Below, piece after piece: positions 8,951 through 16,905 of a stretch of 64,000 nucleotides of DNA. The notes below the pieces were generated by a model, which worked only from the letters and a program-made list of their open reading frames with translations, was not told the origin of the DNA and searched no databases. Numbering within the stretch: position 1 is the stretch's first letter; each line of letters begins with the position of its first letter. The stretch lies in assembly GCF_000271485.2 (NCBI RefSeq), contig NZ_AKVN02000001.1, forward strand, positions 562,001-626,000. Direction: 5' to 3'. Position numbers and translations under genes: made by a program. This stretch comes from Pelosinus fermentans DSM 17108 (GTDB taxonomy: Bacteria > Bacillota > Negativicutes > DSM-13327).

Positions 8951-9871
8951 ATGATTAAAAAAATATCGGGACTCAGAATGTTTTTGTTGTTATCCATGGC
9001 AGCCGTATTACTGGTTGTAATGGGATGCAGCAGTAACTCTGCCAGCTCTGATCAAGCAAAAGGGAATAAGGTGACGATAAAAGCAGGTTCAAAGGATTTT
9101 ACAGAATCCTTGATCCTAGGTGAGTTATACAGCTTAGCTCTGGAACATGCAGGCTATAAAGTCGAGCGCAAGTTAAACCTGGGCAGCGCGATTGTTCATA
9201 ACTCGCTAATCAATGGTGATATTGATTTTTATCCTGAGTACACGGGGACAGGTTTGATAACGGTATTAAAAGAAGCTCCTAAATTTGATTCAAAAGAAGT
9301 CTATCAGGAAGTTTCTGCTAAATATAAAGAAAAATTCAAATTGATTTGGCTGGACCCTTCTGCCGCCAATGATTCCCAAGGTCTGGTGATGAGTAAAAGA
9401 GCAGCGGAACAATATCAGATCCGTACGATCTCTGACTTGCAGAAACATGCCAGTAAAATCCGGTTTGCTTCCCAAGGTCAATTTGACGAAAGAGCAGATG
9501 GACTGCCAGCCTTAGTCAAGGTATATGGTTCTTTTGATTTTAAAGATCGCAGGCTGTATGACAACGGTATTAAATATGATGTACTTCACAATGATAAGGC
9601 AGATCTGGCGGTAGCATATACCACAGAAGGAGAGCTGAGCAAGGATGAATTTGTTGTATTGGAAGATGACAAGCATGTATGGCCGCCTTATAACATTGCT
9701 CCTGTTATCAGGCAGGATGTAGTGGAGAAGCATCCTGAGATAAAGGATATCTTGAATAAAGTGACAGCAAAGCTGGATAACAAAACGGTGATTATGCTAA
9801 ATGCTGAGGTGGATATTAAGAAACGGGAATACAATGAGGTCGCAAAGGAGTTTTTTAATACAATCAAATAG
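8951..9871 (+). CDS. opuCC: Osmoprotectant-binding lipoprotein (OpuCC/OsmF-type)
   Basis: Substrate-binding protein (306 residues) of the importer. A lipoprotein signal peptide ends at the lipobox VVMGC, so it should be anchored to the cytoplasmic membrane. The mature part shows the OpuAC-type fold with KAGSKDFTESLILGELY and DIDFYPEYTGTG, motifs shared by choline/betaine binding proteins of this class. The ATG at 8951 follows AGGAG (8938-8942); the GTG at 8942 lies inside that signal and is rejected. The start is 19 bases after the permease stop. Confidence 0.93.
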   Translation: MIKKISGLRMFLLLSMAAVLLVVMGCSSNSASSDQAKGNKVTIKAGSKDFTESLILGELYSLALEHAGYKVERKLNLGSAIVHNSLINGDIDFYPEYTGTGLITVLKEAPKFDSKEVYQEVSAKYKEKFKLIWLDPSAANDSQGLVMSKRAAEQYQIRTISDLQKHASKIRFASQGQFDERADGLPALVKVYGSFDFKDRRLYDNGIKYDVLHNDKADLAVAYTTEGELSKDEFVVLEDDKHVWPPYNIAPVIRQDVVEKHPEIKDILNKVTAKLDNKTVIMLNAEVDIKKREYNEVAKEFFNTIK

Positions 9872-9918
9872 ATTGGGCAGCGGTGCCGAGACTTGGGAGA
9901 AGAAAAGGAGGTAATAAA

Positions 9919-10896
9919 GTGGCTAGAACTGCAATTGAGTTTCGTAATGTAAGCAAGCAGTATGCCAATACGTCTCAATACGCTGTAGCAGGGGTCAATA
10001 TGCGTATCAGCGAAGGAAGCTTTATTACTATTTTAGGAACTTCGGGATCTGGCAAGACGACTCTTCTAAAAATGGTGAACCGAATTTATGAGGCAACATC
10101 CGGGGAAATCTTGTATTTCGGAGAGTCCATTAAAAACTTAAAATTAGAAGAGTATCGACGTAAAATTGGGTATGTCATTCAGCAGGTTGGTTTATTTCCT
10201 CATATGACAGTTGAAGAAAATATTGGAACCATCCCTCAAATTTTAAGATGGGATACAGATGCAATTGCCAAGCGGGTGGATGCGCTTTTAGAGCTGGTAT
10301 GCCTATCACCCCGGGAATTTAAAAAGCGGTATCCAAGACAATTATCGGGAGGGCAGCAGCAGCGAGTCGGCTTGGCCAGGGCTATGGCAGCTGATCCGGA
10401 CATTATGTTAATGGATGAACCTTTTGGTGCGATTGATGCCATCACGCGGCAGAACTTACAGGAGGAGCTGATTCGCATTCAAAGGAAGCTGAACAAAACC
10501 ATATTGTTTGTGACCCATGATGTTAGTGAAGCATTTAAGCTGGGTGATAAAGTGGTGATCATGCATGAGGGGGAAATTCAGCAATTTGATACACCTTATG
10601 GGATTATTTCAAAGCCGGCTAATGAATATGTTGCTCGCTTGATTGCAACCCAGGATATTGTGCAGCGATTAAAAGTACTAAAGGCACAATCGGTAATGCT
10701 GCCAGTTGATGCCCAGGTCAGTGATCGTGCTTTTCGTGTGGGTACAGAAGAATCCTTGCACAATATATTAACTTATTTTTTAGAACATGACCAAAATCAT
10801 GTACTGGTAGAGGATGGTGGAAGAGGTGTGGTAGGAAAAATCACATGGGAGCAGCTTAAAGTGAGTACTAGGCAGGGGAAGATTTTATCTGCTTAA
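9919..10896 (+). CDS. opuCA: Osmoprotectant ABC transporter ATPase (OpuCA-type)
   Basis: The ATPase subunit (325 residues) has Walker A GTSGSGKTT, Q-loop, signature LSGGQQQRVGLARAM and Walker B IMLMDEPFGAID. The C-terminal ~80 residues resemble a single degraded CBS-like region ending in VVGKITWEQL; full OpuCA proteins carry a CBS pair that senses ionic strength. I use GTG 9919 as start because AAGGAGG (9905-9911) precedes it by 7 bases. The earlier GTG at 9883 has no ribosome binding site. Confidence 0.93.
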   Translation: MARTAIEFRNVSKQYANTSQYAVAGVNMRISEGSFITILGTSGSGKTTLLKMVNRIYEATSGEILYFGESIKNLKLEEYRRKIGYVIQQVGLFPHMTVEENIGTIPQILRWDTDAIAKRVDALLELVCLSPREFKKRYPRQLSGGQQQRVGLARAMAADPDIMLMDEPFGAIDAITRQNLQEELIRIQRKLNKTILFVTHDVSEAFKLGDKVVIMHEGEIQQFDTPYGIISKPANEYVARLIATQDIVQRLKVLKAQSVMLPVDAQVSDRAFRVGTEESLHNILTYFLEHDQNHVLVEDGGRGVVGKITWEQLKVSTRQGKILSA

Positions 10897-10914
10897 TGAA
10901 CAAGGTGGCTGAAT

Positions 10915-11561
10915 ATGATTACGTACCTATTAAAATATTATGATCAAATGCTGATACTGCTGTTGGAACATTTGTATTTGGTTTGTCTGAGTATGATAAT
11001 CTCGCTCTTATTGGCAATACCGGCAGGATTGTTAATTGCAAGGTCAAAATGGCTGTCCACGGCTGCATTATCTTTCTTTGGTGTTGTTTATTCCATACCC
11101 AGTTTAGCCTTGTTTTCTTTTTTGCTTCCGGCATTCGGTTTGGGGAAGATGACTGCTATTACCGTGTTAGTCATCTACAATCAATACATTTTGGTCAGGA
11201 ATACAGTAACGGGCTTTCAGTCGATCGATGCTTCTATTATCGAGGCCGGATATGGGATGGGGCTTAGTAACAGGTATATGTTCTTTAAAATACAGCTGCC
11301 TCTAGCCTTGCCGATTATTTTAGGAGGCATTCGCATTGCAACCGTTTCTACCATTGGTATTGCAACCATTGCAGCCGTGATTCATGCGGGGGATTAGGCG
11401 TCCTGCTATTTGATGGGTTACGGATGAATTATTTGCCCAAAATTCTCTGGGGGACGATTTTGTCCTCTCTTTTGGCATACCTGGCTAATCATCTTTTATT
11501 GTCATTTGAGACGAAAGCCATAGAAAAGGCCAGGGGCGAATGCAGGGGAGATACGGTATAG
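10915..11561 (+). pseudogene. opuCD: Second osmoprotectant permease (OpuCD-type), one-base frameshift
   Basis: The reading frame from ATG 10915 encodes a typical OpuC permease with GYGMGLSNRYMFFKIQLP, but stops at 11397 right after VIHAG. In the -1 frame the expected family continuation follows without a gap (GLGVLLFDGLRMNY, then LPKILWGTI) and runs to a TAG at 11559-11561. The break falls in a run of five G (11388-11392); six G would restore a ~215-residue protein. So it is a one-base deletion, a sequencing error in a homopolymer, or a slippage-controlled switch. As read, the last part of the permease is lost. Confidence 0.9.
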
Positions 11562-11657
11562 ACGGCTGGGAAATTATTTCTGTGAGTTATTTTGTGCCAG
11601 ATATGATAGAATATTCATGAGATGCTACATCATGATGTATTCGATTGGAGGGCTCAA

Positions 11658-12710
11658 ATGGTACATAGAATGATACTTCGCGTAGGAGTGGTTTTTGCTG
11701 CAATTGTTTGCATTGTTACGCTGTATGGGGTACCGTGTGCTCAGGCCGCTATGATCAGTACGAAGAGTGAAATCAGTATTGGCCGTGATGTGGGCAAGCA
11801 GCTTGAGAAAAAATATGGCGTGGTGGATGATCCAGCACTGCAAGAACGGGTAACTAAAATAGGTATGAACATGGTAGCTGTTAGTGACCGAAAAGATTTA
11901 CCCTATTCGTTTAAAGTTTTAAACTCCAAAGATGTCAATGCCATGGCAGCACCTGGCGGGTTTATTTACATATTTAAGGGTTTGGTGGATCTGATGCCAT
12001 CTGATGATGAATTAGCTGGCGTTATCGGACATGAAATAGGACATGTGGTCAAACGGCATTCGGTAAAACAAATTGAAAAAAATCTACTGCTCAATATCGG
12101 TTTCATTGCAGTATTTGGTGATAAAGCTGCGATACTTCAGAATTTAGCCATGAATGCGATTATGGCCGGCTATAGCCGATCTGATGAGAGAGAAGCTGAT
12201 TATCTGGGATATATTCATTCTTCTAAGGCGGGCTATAATCCCTATAGTATGAAAATGGGTTTGATGAAACTTGCCAGTTTGGAAAAAGGTTCGCAGAGTG
12301 ATCTGTTTTCCGATCATCCTGAGAGTAAAGAGCGAATTGCTCTGGTGCAAAATTTTCTGGATAAGGACAAGATCCATCCAAAAGCTCAATTAGCGCCCGA
12401 TGGTACATCGGGGCTGGTTGTAGATGGTGCTTGGCAATTGCCGACGATTCGTGCGGAGTATGGCGGCTATAAACCATTGTATCGAGCATATTTTGTAGCT
12501 GGTTCCTTATACCGTATCAGCCAGTTGGCAAACTATAATCCGGATAAATATATTTTGGATTATGACGGGGAAAATGTCATTTTATTTTATGATGACATTC
12601 AGATTCTCACCATTACTCCTGAGGACGCAATGTTCCATGGGATGAGTGTCATGGATCTGGCTGGTTCCCATGTTGATAAGTTAAAGGAATGGAATCCCAA
12701 AGCATTATAA
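11658..12710 (+). CDS. Secreted M48-family zinc metalloprotease
   Basis: The 350-residue protein begins with a Sec signal peptide (hydrophobic residues ~5-28, ending near CAQAA) and carries the zinc site HEIGH at residues 125-129 and the third-ligand region DEREAD near 176-181. This is the BepA/YggG-like soluble M48 type rather than the multi-spanning HtpX type. The C-terminal ~110 residues have no motif I recognise. It probably handles misfolded envelope proteins; the target is unknown. ATG 11658 follows GGAGGG at 5-6 bases, which makes it better than the ATG at 11622. Confidence 0.92.
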   Translation: MVHRMILRVGVVFAAIVCIVTLYGVPCAQAAMISTKSEISIGRDVGKQLEKKYGVVDDPALQERVTKIGMNMVAVSDRKDLPYSFKVLNSKDVNAMAAPGGFIYIFKGLVDLMPSDDELAGVIGHEIGHVVKRHSVKQIEKNLLLNIGFIAVFGDKAAILQNLAMNAIMAGYSRSDEREADYLGYIHSSKAGYNPYSMKMGLMKLASLEKGSQSDLFSDHPESKERIALVQNFLDKDKIHPKAQLAPDGTSGLVVDGAWQLPTIRAEYGGYKPLYRAYFVAGSLYRISQLANYNPDKYILDYDGENVILFYDDIQILTITPEDAMFHGMSVMDLAGSHVDKLKEWNPKAL

Positions 12711-12727
12711 TTGTGAGTTACATTGAA

Positions 12728-12764
12728 CTAGGCAGTCATAGATCTATGGCTGTCTAGCTTTTTT
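12728..12764 (+). terminator. Intrinsic terminator of the M48 protease gene
   Basis: A 30-base near-perfect hairpin running from CTAGGCAG to CTGTCTAG is followed by CTTTTTT (12758-12764). Confidence 0.88.
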
Positions 12765-12775
12765 ATAAGTATAGA

Positions 12776-12844
12776 GCGTAGCAAAGACGCAATGCCGCTG
12801 ACCGCAGCAAACCCTTTGTGTACTTTGCGCCTTTGTGGTTCAAA
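12776..12844. repeat. CACAAAG-family repeat, mostly one arm
   Basis: Contains CCTTTGTGTACTTTGCGCC followed by TTTGTGGTTCAA. This closely matches the right arm of the complete palindrome at 50218-50306. The left arm is degenerate (GCAAAGACGCAATGCCGCTG), so this copy looks decayed. Confidence 0.7.
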
Positions 12845-12906
12845 TCTTTTATTTTTAAAAACGTTTTTTCTTACCTGATGTGGAGATATTGGAACGTATT
12901 TTGTAA

Positions 12907-13254
12907 ATTGAAATTTGGGCCAATAAAGCTCGAGGGCCGGTTGAAAAGTTGTTTTCCAGTAAAGCAGGGACAGAGAATCCAAAAGAATTTATGGATCAGT
13001 TTGTTGGTATTGTGATTCTGTTTTGTGCAAGCGGTACAGGGGTATTTCTGATTTTGTTTTTGGCGGCATCTTTCATTATGCCGTTAACCACACCTGCTAT
13101 GCTGGCTGATGTTACTGCATGTGGCGGTATTCTTATGCTGGCTACCGGGTTTCGTATTTGTGGGATTCAATCTTTTCCGATTGGGAATATGCTGCCTGCT
13201 ATGGTGATTGTTATGCCATTATCTTGGATTTGGATTACATATTGCAAATTTTAA
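12907..13254 (+). pseudogene. Remnant of a DUF554 (YqgA/YdfK-like) membrane protein
   Basis: The frame contains VILFCASGTGVF and, immediately afterwards, IMPLTTPAMLADVTACGG and LATGFRICGI...NMLPA. These are hallmarks of the YqgA-type DUF554 family, but about 45 residues that normally separate SGTG(I/V)F from the MPLTTP segment are missing, and the N-terminal ~80-90 residues are absent. The remaining open frame has only a weak TTG (12949) as start. An in-frame stop at 12904-12906 blocks it upstream. A small hairpin (CCCAGT/ACTGGG, 13255-13270) follows. The family is thought to be a multi-spanning membrane protein; this copy should be non-functional. Confidence 0.82.
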
Positions 13255-13403
13255 CCCAGTGAGTACTGGGCTCAGAAAGGCATTCGCTGACATCCATTAG
13301 GAAAATATCGTATGGAATTGATAATTTTTTCGAAATGTTATATACTTCAATAATGTGCTAGCCTAAGATGCAAAGATATAACTTAGAAAGTAGGAGTGGA
13401 TTT

Positions 13404-14765
13404 ATGGATAAACGTTTGACGTTATCATCCTATATATTGATTGGTTCCATGTTATTTGGGTTATTTTTTGGTGCCGGTAATTTGATTTTCCCTGTACATA
13501 TGGGACAAGAAGCTGGCAGTAATGTTGTGAGTGCAACCATCGGGTTTCTCGTCACAGGGATAGGGCTGCCCTTTTTAGGCGTTGTAGCCATTGGCGTTTC
13601 AAAAAGCAGCGGCTTGTTTGATTTAGCCAGTCGTGTCCATCCTATTTATGGATACATCATGACGGTCTTATTGTATTTAACCATCGGTCCTTTTTTTGCA
13701 CTTCCCAGAACCGGGACGGTTTCATATGAGGTTGGGCTGGCTCCCTATATTGCAAATGAATACCAGACACTTGGGCTGGCTGTTTTTACAATCCTATTCT
13801 TTTTTGTTGCTTTGCTTTTTTCATTGAAGCCCAGTAAAATTTTAACTTGGGTAGGGAAGATTTTAAATCCTCTATTCTTAGTATTTTTAGCTTTTTTAGT
13901 AATCGTGAGTTTTTTAAAGCCAATGGGCAGTATCTCTGACGCTGCGATCCATGGGATCTATGCTACAGATCCTTTTTTCAAAGGATTCACTGAAGGGTAT
14001 AATACCATGGATGCATTGGCCTCCCTGGCCTTTGGCATTATTGTTGTTCAGACGATTAAAGGGCTTGGGGTTCAAAGCCCGCGCAATATTGCGATTGGCA
14101 CGATTAAAGCAGGCAGTGTAAGTGTTCTTTTGATGGGGGTAATCTATGGCTGTCTGGCTTATATCGGAGCGACAAGCATTGGTCAATATAAGCTGTCAGA
14201 AAATGGCGGGATTGCGTTAGCGCAAATTGCCAATTATTATTTTGGATCCCTGGGAAGCGTTCTATTAGCAATTATTGTAACCCTTGCTTGCTTAAAAACG
14301 GCCATCGGTTTGATTACTGCCTGTTCAGAAACCTTTCAGGAACTATTTCCTGCTTCTCTTAGTTATAAATCCTATGTAGTGTTATTTACCCTTTTGTCTT
14401 GTTTGATTGCCAACATTGGATTGACACAGATTATTTCTTTATCCATTCCGGTATTAATGTTTTTATATCCATTAGCCATCACATTAATTCTCTTGGCGCT
14501 ATTATCGCCCCTGTTTAAAGACCGGCAGATTGTATATATGATGACAACTCTATGTACCTTGCTGGTCAGTATCGCCGATGGGATCAATGCAATGCCGGAG
14601 AGTGTTAAAAATCAGGAGAATGTTCAGGGGTTTCTTATTATGTATCGTAATTTTGTACCATTCTTTGATATTGGAATGGGTTGGATCATACCGCTGGTGG
14701 TCGGCTTGGGGGCGGGATGGATTATTAGCTGTTTTTATGGCTCAGTAAATACAAGGAAGGTATAA
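13404..14765 (+). CDS. brnQ: Branched-chain amino acid carrier (LIVCS family, BrnQ)
   Basis: A cation-coupled Leu/Ile/Val symporter of 453 residues with about twelve hydrophobic segments. The N-terminus (LFGLFFGAGNLIFPVHMGQ) is diagnostic for the LIVCS family, as is PFFALPRTGTVSYEVG. ATG 13404 follows TAGGAG with 7 bases spacing, so the upstream in-frame ATG at 13368 is unlikely. The MBL-fold gene begins only 9 bases after the stop, so the two are probably co-transcribed. No T-box leader is visible upstream. Confidence 0.95.
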   Translation: MDKRLTLSSYILIGSMLFGLFFGAGNLIFPVHMGQEAGSNVVSATIGFLVTGIGLPFLGVVAIGVSKSSGLFDLASRVHPIYGYIMTVLLYLTIGPFFALPRTGTVSYEVGLAPYIANEYQTLGLAVFTILFFFVALLFSLKPSKILTWVGKILNPLFLVFLAFLVIVSFLKPMGSISDAAIHGIYATDPFFKGFTEGYNTMDALASLAFGIIVVQTIKGLGVQSPRNIAIGTIKAGSVSVLLMGVIYGCLAYIGATSIGQYKLSENGGIALAQIANYYFGSLGSVLLAIIVTLACLKTAIGLITACSETFQELFPASLSYKSYVVLFTLLSCLIANIGLTQIISLSIPVLMFLYPLAITLILLALLSPLFKDRQIVYMMTTLCTLLVSIADGINAMPESVKNQENVQGFLIMYRNFVPFFDIGMGWIIPLVVGLGAGWIISCFYGSVNTRKV

Positions 14766-14773
14766 AAAGAATA

Positions 14774-15637
14774 ATGGATAGAATTATAGATGTCACAGGC
14801 GGAAAAGGCGGTAATGCTTTTTTACTAGTGGGAGCGGAGAAAGCGGCATTAATTGATTGTGGCATGGCCTATTGTGCTTCAAATCTCATTAAGAATAGTA
14901 AGCAAGTACTACGCAATAGACCGTTAGATTATATTTGTATCAGTCATTCCCATTATGATCATATCGGTGCCATTCCGTATTTAAAAGCACAATGGCCTAA
15001 TAGTCAGGTATTAGGGGCAGAATATGCAAAACAGACTTTAAATAAGCCAAATGCTTTAAAGCTGATTCGAAGCCTTAGCTTTGAGGCGGCCCAAATTTAT
15101 GGTGCAGATTCCATCGTGGACTATGATGATGCAATGATGAAAGTAGATAGGATTATTTGTGACTCAGATGTGCTGGAGCTAGGGGGCCTCAGCATTCGGG
15201 TACTTGAAACACGAGGTCATACCAAATGTTCATTATCATTTCTGATTGATAATGACACCCTGTTTCCTAGTGAATCAACAGGATATATGAGTAAATCGGG
15301 AAAAATTTATCCTGCTTTTTTAACCAGCTGTTCTGAGGCAGTGGATTCAATCCATAAATGCCAAAAACTAAATCCTCAATTCATCATTTCACCTCATTAC
15401 GGTCTGGTCAATGAAAGGGATACGGGGAGCTACTGGGAAAATTGTCTCTTGGCTGTGAAAGAAACCAAGGAGTTTATCCTTCGTCTCGCCAGCCAGGGAT
15501 ACGATGAAGAGCACATTTTAACTGAATATGAAAAAGTGTTTCGCGATGAGCAGAGCAAGTTAGAGCAGCCAGCTCAGGCGTTTCAAATCAATGCACGGAG
15601 CATGATAAAAACGGTGCTGCGAGAGGAAGCTCTTTGA
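14774..15637 (+). CDS. MBL-fold metallo-hydrolase
   Basis: A 287-residue metallo-beta-lactamase-fold hydrolase. The metal-binding motif SHSHYDH lies at residues 57-63 (His58, His60, Asp62, His63), a further His occurs in RGHTKCS, and a late His in SPHYG completes the site. The family covers glyoxalase II-like thioesterases, lactonases and others; no feature here decides the substrate. It appears co-transcribed with brnQ and ends at a hairpin. Confidence 0.88.
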   Translation: MDRIIDVTGGKGGNAFLLVGAEKAALIDCGMAYCASNLIKNSKQVLRNRPLDYICISHSHYDHIGAIPYLKAQWPNSQVLGAEYAKQTLNKPNALKLIRSLSFEAAQIYGADSIVDYDDAMMKVDRIICDSDVLELGGLSIRVLETRGHTKCSLSFLIDNDTLFPSESTGYMSKSGKIYPAFLTSCSEAVDSIHKCQKLNPQFIISPHYGLVNERDTGSYWENCLLAVKETKEFILRLASQGYDEEHILTEYEKVFRDEQSKLEQPAQAFQINARSMIKTVLREEAL

Positions 15638-15645
15638 GCGAAAAA

Positions 15646-15672
15646 AATGGGCTGGAATTTTTCCAGCCCATT
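15646..15672. terminator. Hairpin after the MBL gene
   Basis: A 12-bp perfect stem (AATGGGCTGGAA / TTCCAGCCCATT) begins 9 bases after the stop. The following T-tract is weak, but the position fits a terminator. Confidence 0.75.
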
Positions 15673-15734
15673 CTCTATTGTTATTATGCTATTTATCATG
15701 GCAGGCTGCCTGTGATATGAATTAGATACTGCTC

Positions 15735-15766
15735 TTGACAATGACATAGGTGTCATACTTTATAAT
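15735..15766 (+). promoter_or_regulatory. MerR-type promoter with elongated spacer
   Basis: TTGACA (15735-15740) and TATAAT (15761-15766) are both consensus but are separated by 20 bp. The spacer holds a perfect palindrome, ATGACATAGGTGTCAT (15741-15756). Over-long spacers with a central dyad are typical of promoters switched by MerR-family regulators. No MerR gene is nearby in the window. Confidence 0.6.
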
Positions 15767-15800
15767 GTAATTACAGATGCCAGAAAGGAGGGTGGCGTAA

Positions 15801-15854
15801 GTGCTTTGGGAGAAGGATAAAATTGAGGAATATTATAGAATTTTACCAAATTAA
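15801..15854 (+). CDS. 17-codon ORF behind the MerR-type promoter (possible gene remnant)
   Basis: GTG 15801 follows AAAGGAGGG with good spacing and lies 35 bases after the -10 box, so it is well placed for translation. The frame stops after 17 codons (TAA 15852-15854). This is more likely the head of a gene whose body was lost than a real peptide, because the strong signals are out of proportion to the product. It lies just upstream of the tRNA gene used for element integration. No similarity is recognised. Confidence 0.3.
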   Translation: MLWEKDKIEEYYRILPN

Positions 15855-15869
15855 GTACGGGCAGTATTC

Positions 15870-15898
15870 TTGACTATGAGGTCGTATTGCGATAAAAT
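15870..15898 (+). promoter_or_regulatory. Promoter of tRNA-Thr
   Basis: TTGACT (15870-15875) and TAAAAT (15893-15898) are separated by 17 bp and end 14 bases before the mature tRNA. Confidence 0.65.
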
Positions 15899-15912
15899 AG
15901 TAGAGGTAGATT

Positions 15913-15988
15913 GCCGGTATAGCTCAGTTGGTAGAGCAACTCATTCGTAATGAGTAGGTCTGCAGTTCGAATCTGCATATCGGCTCCA
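15913..15988 (+). tRNA. tRNA-Thr (anticodon CGT)
   Basis: A complete 76-base cloverleaf. The acceptor stem GCCGGTA pairs with TATCGGC, the anticodon stem ACTCA/TGAGT frames loop TTCGTAA with anticodon CGT, and the T-arm is TGCAG-TTCGAAT-CTGCA. CCA is encoded. Its 3' 48 bases (from the anticodon arm on) are repeated at 18712-18759, so this gene served as an integration site. Confidence 0.95.
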
Positions 15989-15989
15989 G
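15942..15989 (+). repeat. Attachment-site copy inside tRNA-Thr (left)
   Basis: 48 bases identical to 18712-18759, running from the anticodon arm to one base past CCA. The intact tRNA is on this side, the usual result when an element brings a replacement 3' end. Three GTGGTGC heptamers follow at 16011, 16037 and 16048, possibly integrase arm-type sites. Confidence 0.88.
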
Positions 15990-16071
15990 TGAAATTAATA
16001 GCTGTGCCGCGTGGTGCCGAAAATGAGCGGATTCTAGTGGTGCTAAAGTGGTGCAATTACCTATAAAAACG

Positions 16072-16103
16072 AAACCAGACAAAGATTATTTGTCTGGTTT
16101 TTT
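16072..16103 (+). terminator. Intrinsic terminator near the left end of the tRNA-flanked segment
   Basis: Stem AAACCAGACAAA / TTTGTCTGGTTT with loop GATTA, then a T-run. It could end the tRNA transcript or a lost gene. Confidence 0.85.
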
Positions 16104-16233
16104 GTTGTGCCTTAATCCGTGGCGATACGAGTGCCTTTTGCAGCATTTAAAAATAGCTGCAGTAAGAATTATTTTTTAAATTATAGAAACCAGGACATAC
16201 TAAATGCAAAGCTAACATCGAAGGAGGTACAAG

Positions 16234-16449
16234 ATGGCTGATCACATAGATGAATGGTCAGAGATCAATAAATTTGTTCAAAAACTATCTGAAGAGAATC
16301 GATTAAAATTATTCCAAGAACTGAAACGTTCCGGATCAGTTGAAAATCCTATTCAGTATACCGAGACACACCTAGAAGGTGGTATAGAGGAACATCGTGA
16401 TAAAGGAGAGAATTTGCTCTCAAAGAGCCTAGATGGTAGATGGACATAA
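16234..16449 (+). CDS. Small hydrophilic protein of unknown function
   Basis: 71 residues, highly charged and probably helical, without membrane segments or a recognised domain. The start at ATG 16234 is supported by AAGGAGG 7 bases upstream, and a terminator follows the stop directly, so the gene looks genuine. It sits in the tRNA-flanked segment beside spore-coat-type genes, but the sequence itself does not show a sporulation role. Confidence 0.65.
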   Translation: MADHIDEWSEINKFVQKLSEENRLKLFQELKRSGSVENPIQYTETHLEGGIEEHRDKGENLLSKSLDGRWT

Positions 16450-16475
16450 AAAACCGCTCCTTTGGGGGCGGTTTT
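16450..16475 (+). terminator. Intrinsic terminator after the 71-residue gene
   Basis: Stem AAAACCGC-CC / GG-GCGGTTTT with a TTTG loop, beginning at the stop codon. Confidence 0.85.
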
Positions 16476-16559
16476 AACTTGTAAGTATATATCACTTGAT
16501 TTCGCATTCCAAAACTTTATAATTTATGAAAACGTACGTTCGAAATGGGAGCGTTGAAA

Positions 16560-16799
16560 ATGAGTGATTATAAGGTGTTTATTGAAGTTATAGCAAAGCA
16601 TGATACATACGGCAACATCCATCCACTATCAATTAAATGGGAAGATGGCAGAGTCTTTGAAGTGGATCGTCTTATTGACGTGCGCCAAGCTGCATCACTA
16701 ATAGGTGGCGATGTAGGCATACGCTATACTTGTAAGATCATGGGTAAGCAGGTTTATTTATTTGATGATATGGGCAAGTGGTTCATGGAAAGGAAATAA
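16560..16799 (+). CDS. Conserved small hypothetical protein
   Basis: 79 residues. The pattern PLSIKWEDGRVFEVDRLIDVRQAAS, given here in parts as PLSIKWEDGR, EVDRLIDVR and RYTCKIMGK, followed by YLF and KWF, is that of a small family seen in many Firmicutes whose role is not known. Length and motif order are normal for it. ATG 16560 follows GGGAGCG; the ATG at 16545 overlaps that signal and is less likely. It lies inside the tRNA-flanked segment, facing the convergent catalase-like remnant. Confidence 0.75.
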   Translation: MSDYKVFIEVIAKHDTYGNIHPLSIKWEDGRVFEVDRLIDVRQAASLIGGDVGIRYTCKIMGKQVYLFDDMGKWFMERK

Positions 16800-16905
16800 G
16801 AAAAACTATTGAGGAAGTTGAGTAAAACGCAATAAAGTTGGTTCTTTAAGAAAAGTATTTGAAAGTAGCCAAGATGGCAGTTCATCTTGGCTACACTGTT
16901 GCAAA

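Noticed and set aside
13255-13403. T-box or other amino acid riboswitch before brnQ
   Set aside because: The leader is too short and lacks a T-box sequence and antiterminator; only a 6-bp hairpin is present.
15874-16056. 60-codon minus-strand ORF over tRNA-Thr
   Set aside because: It is antisense to the tRNA gene and its promoter; such frames are common artefacts of tRNA sequence and it lacks a ribosome binding site.
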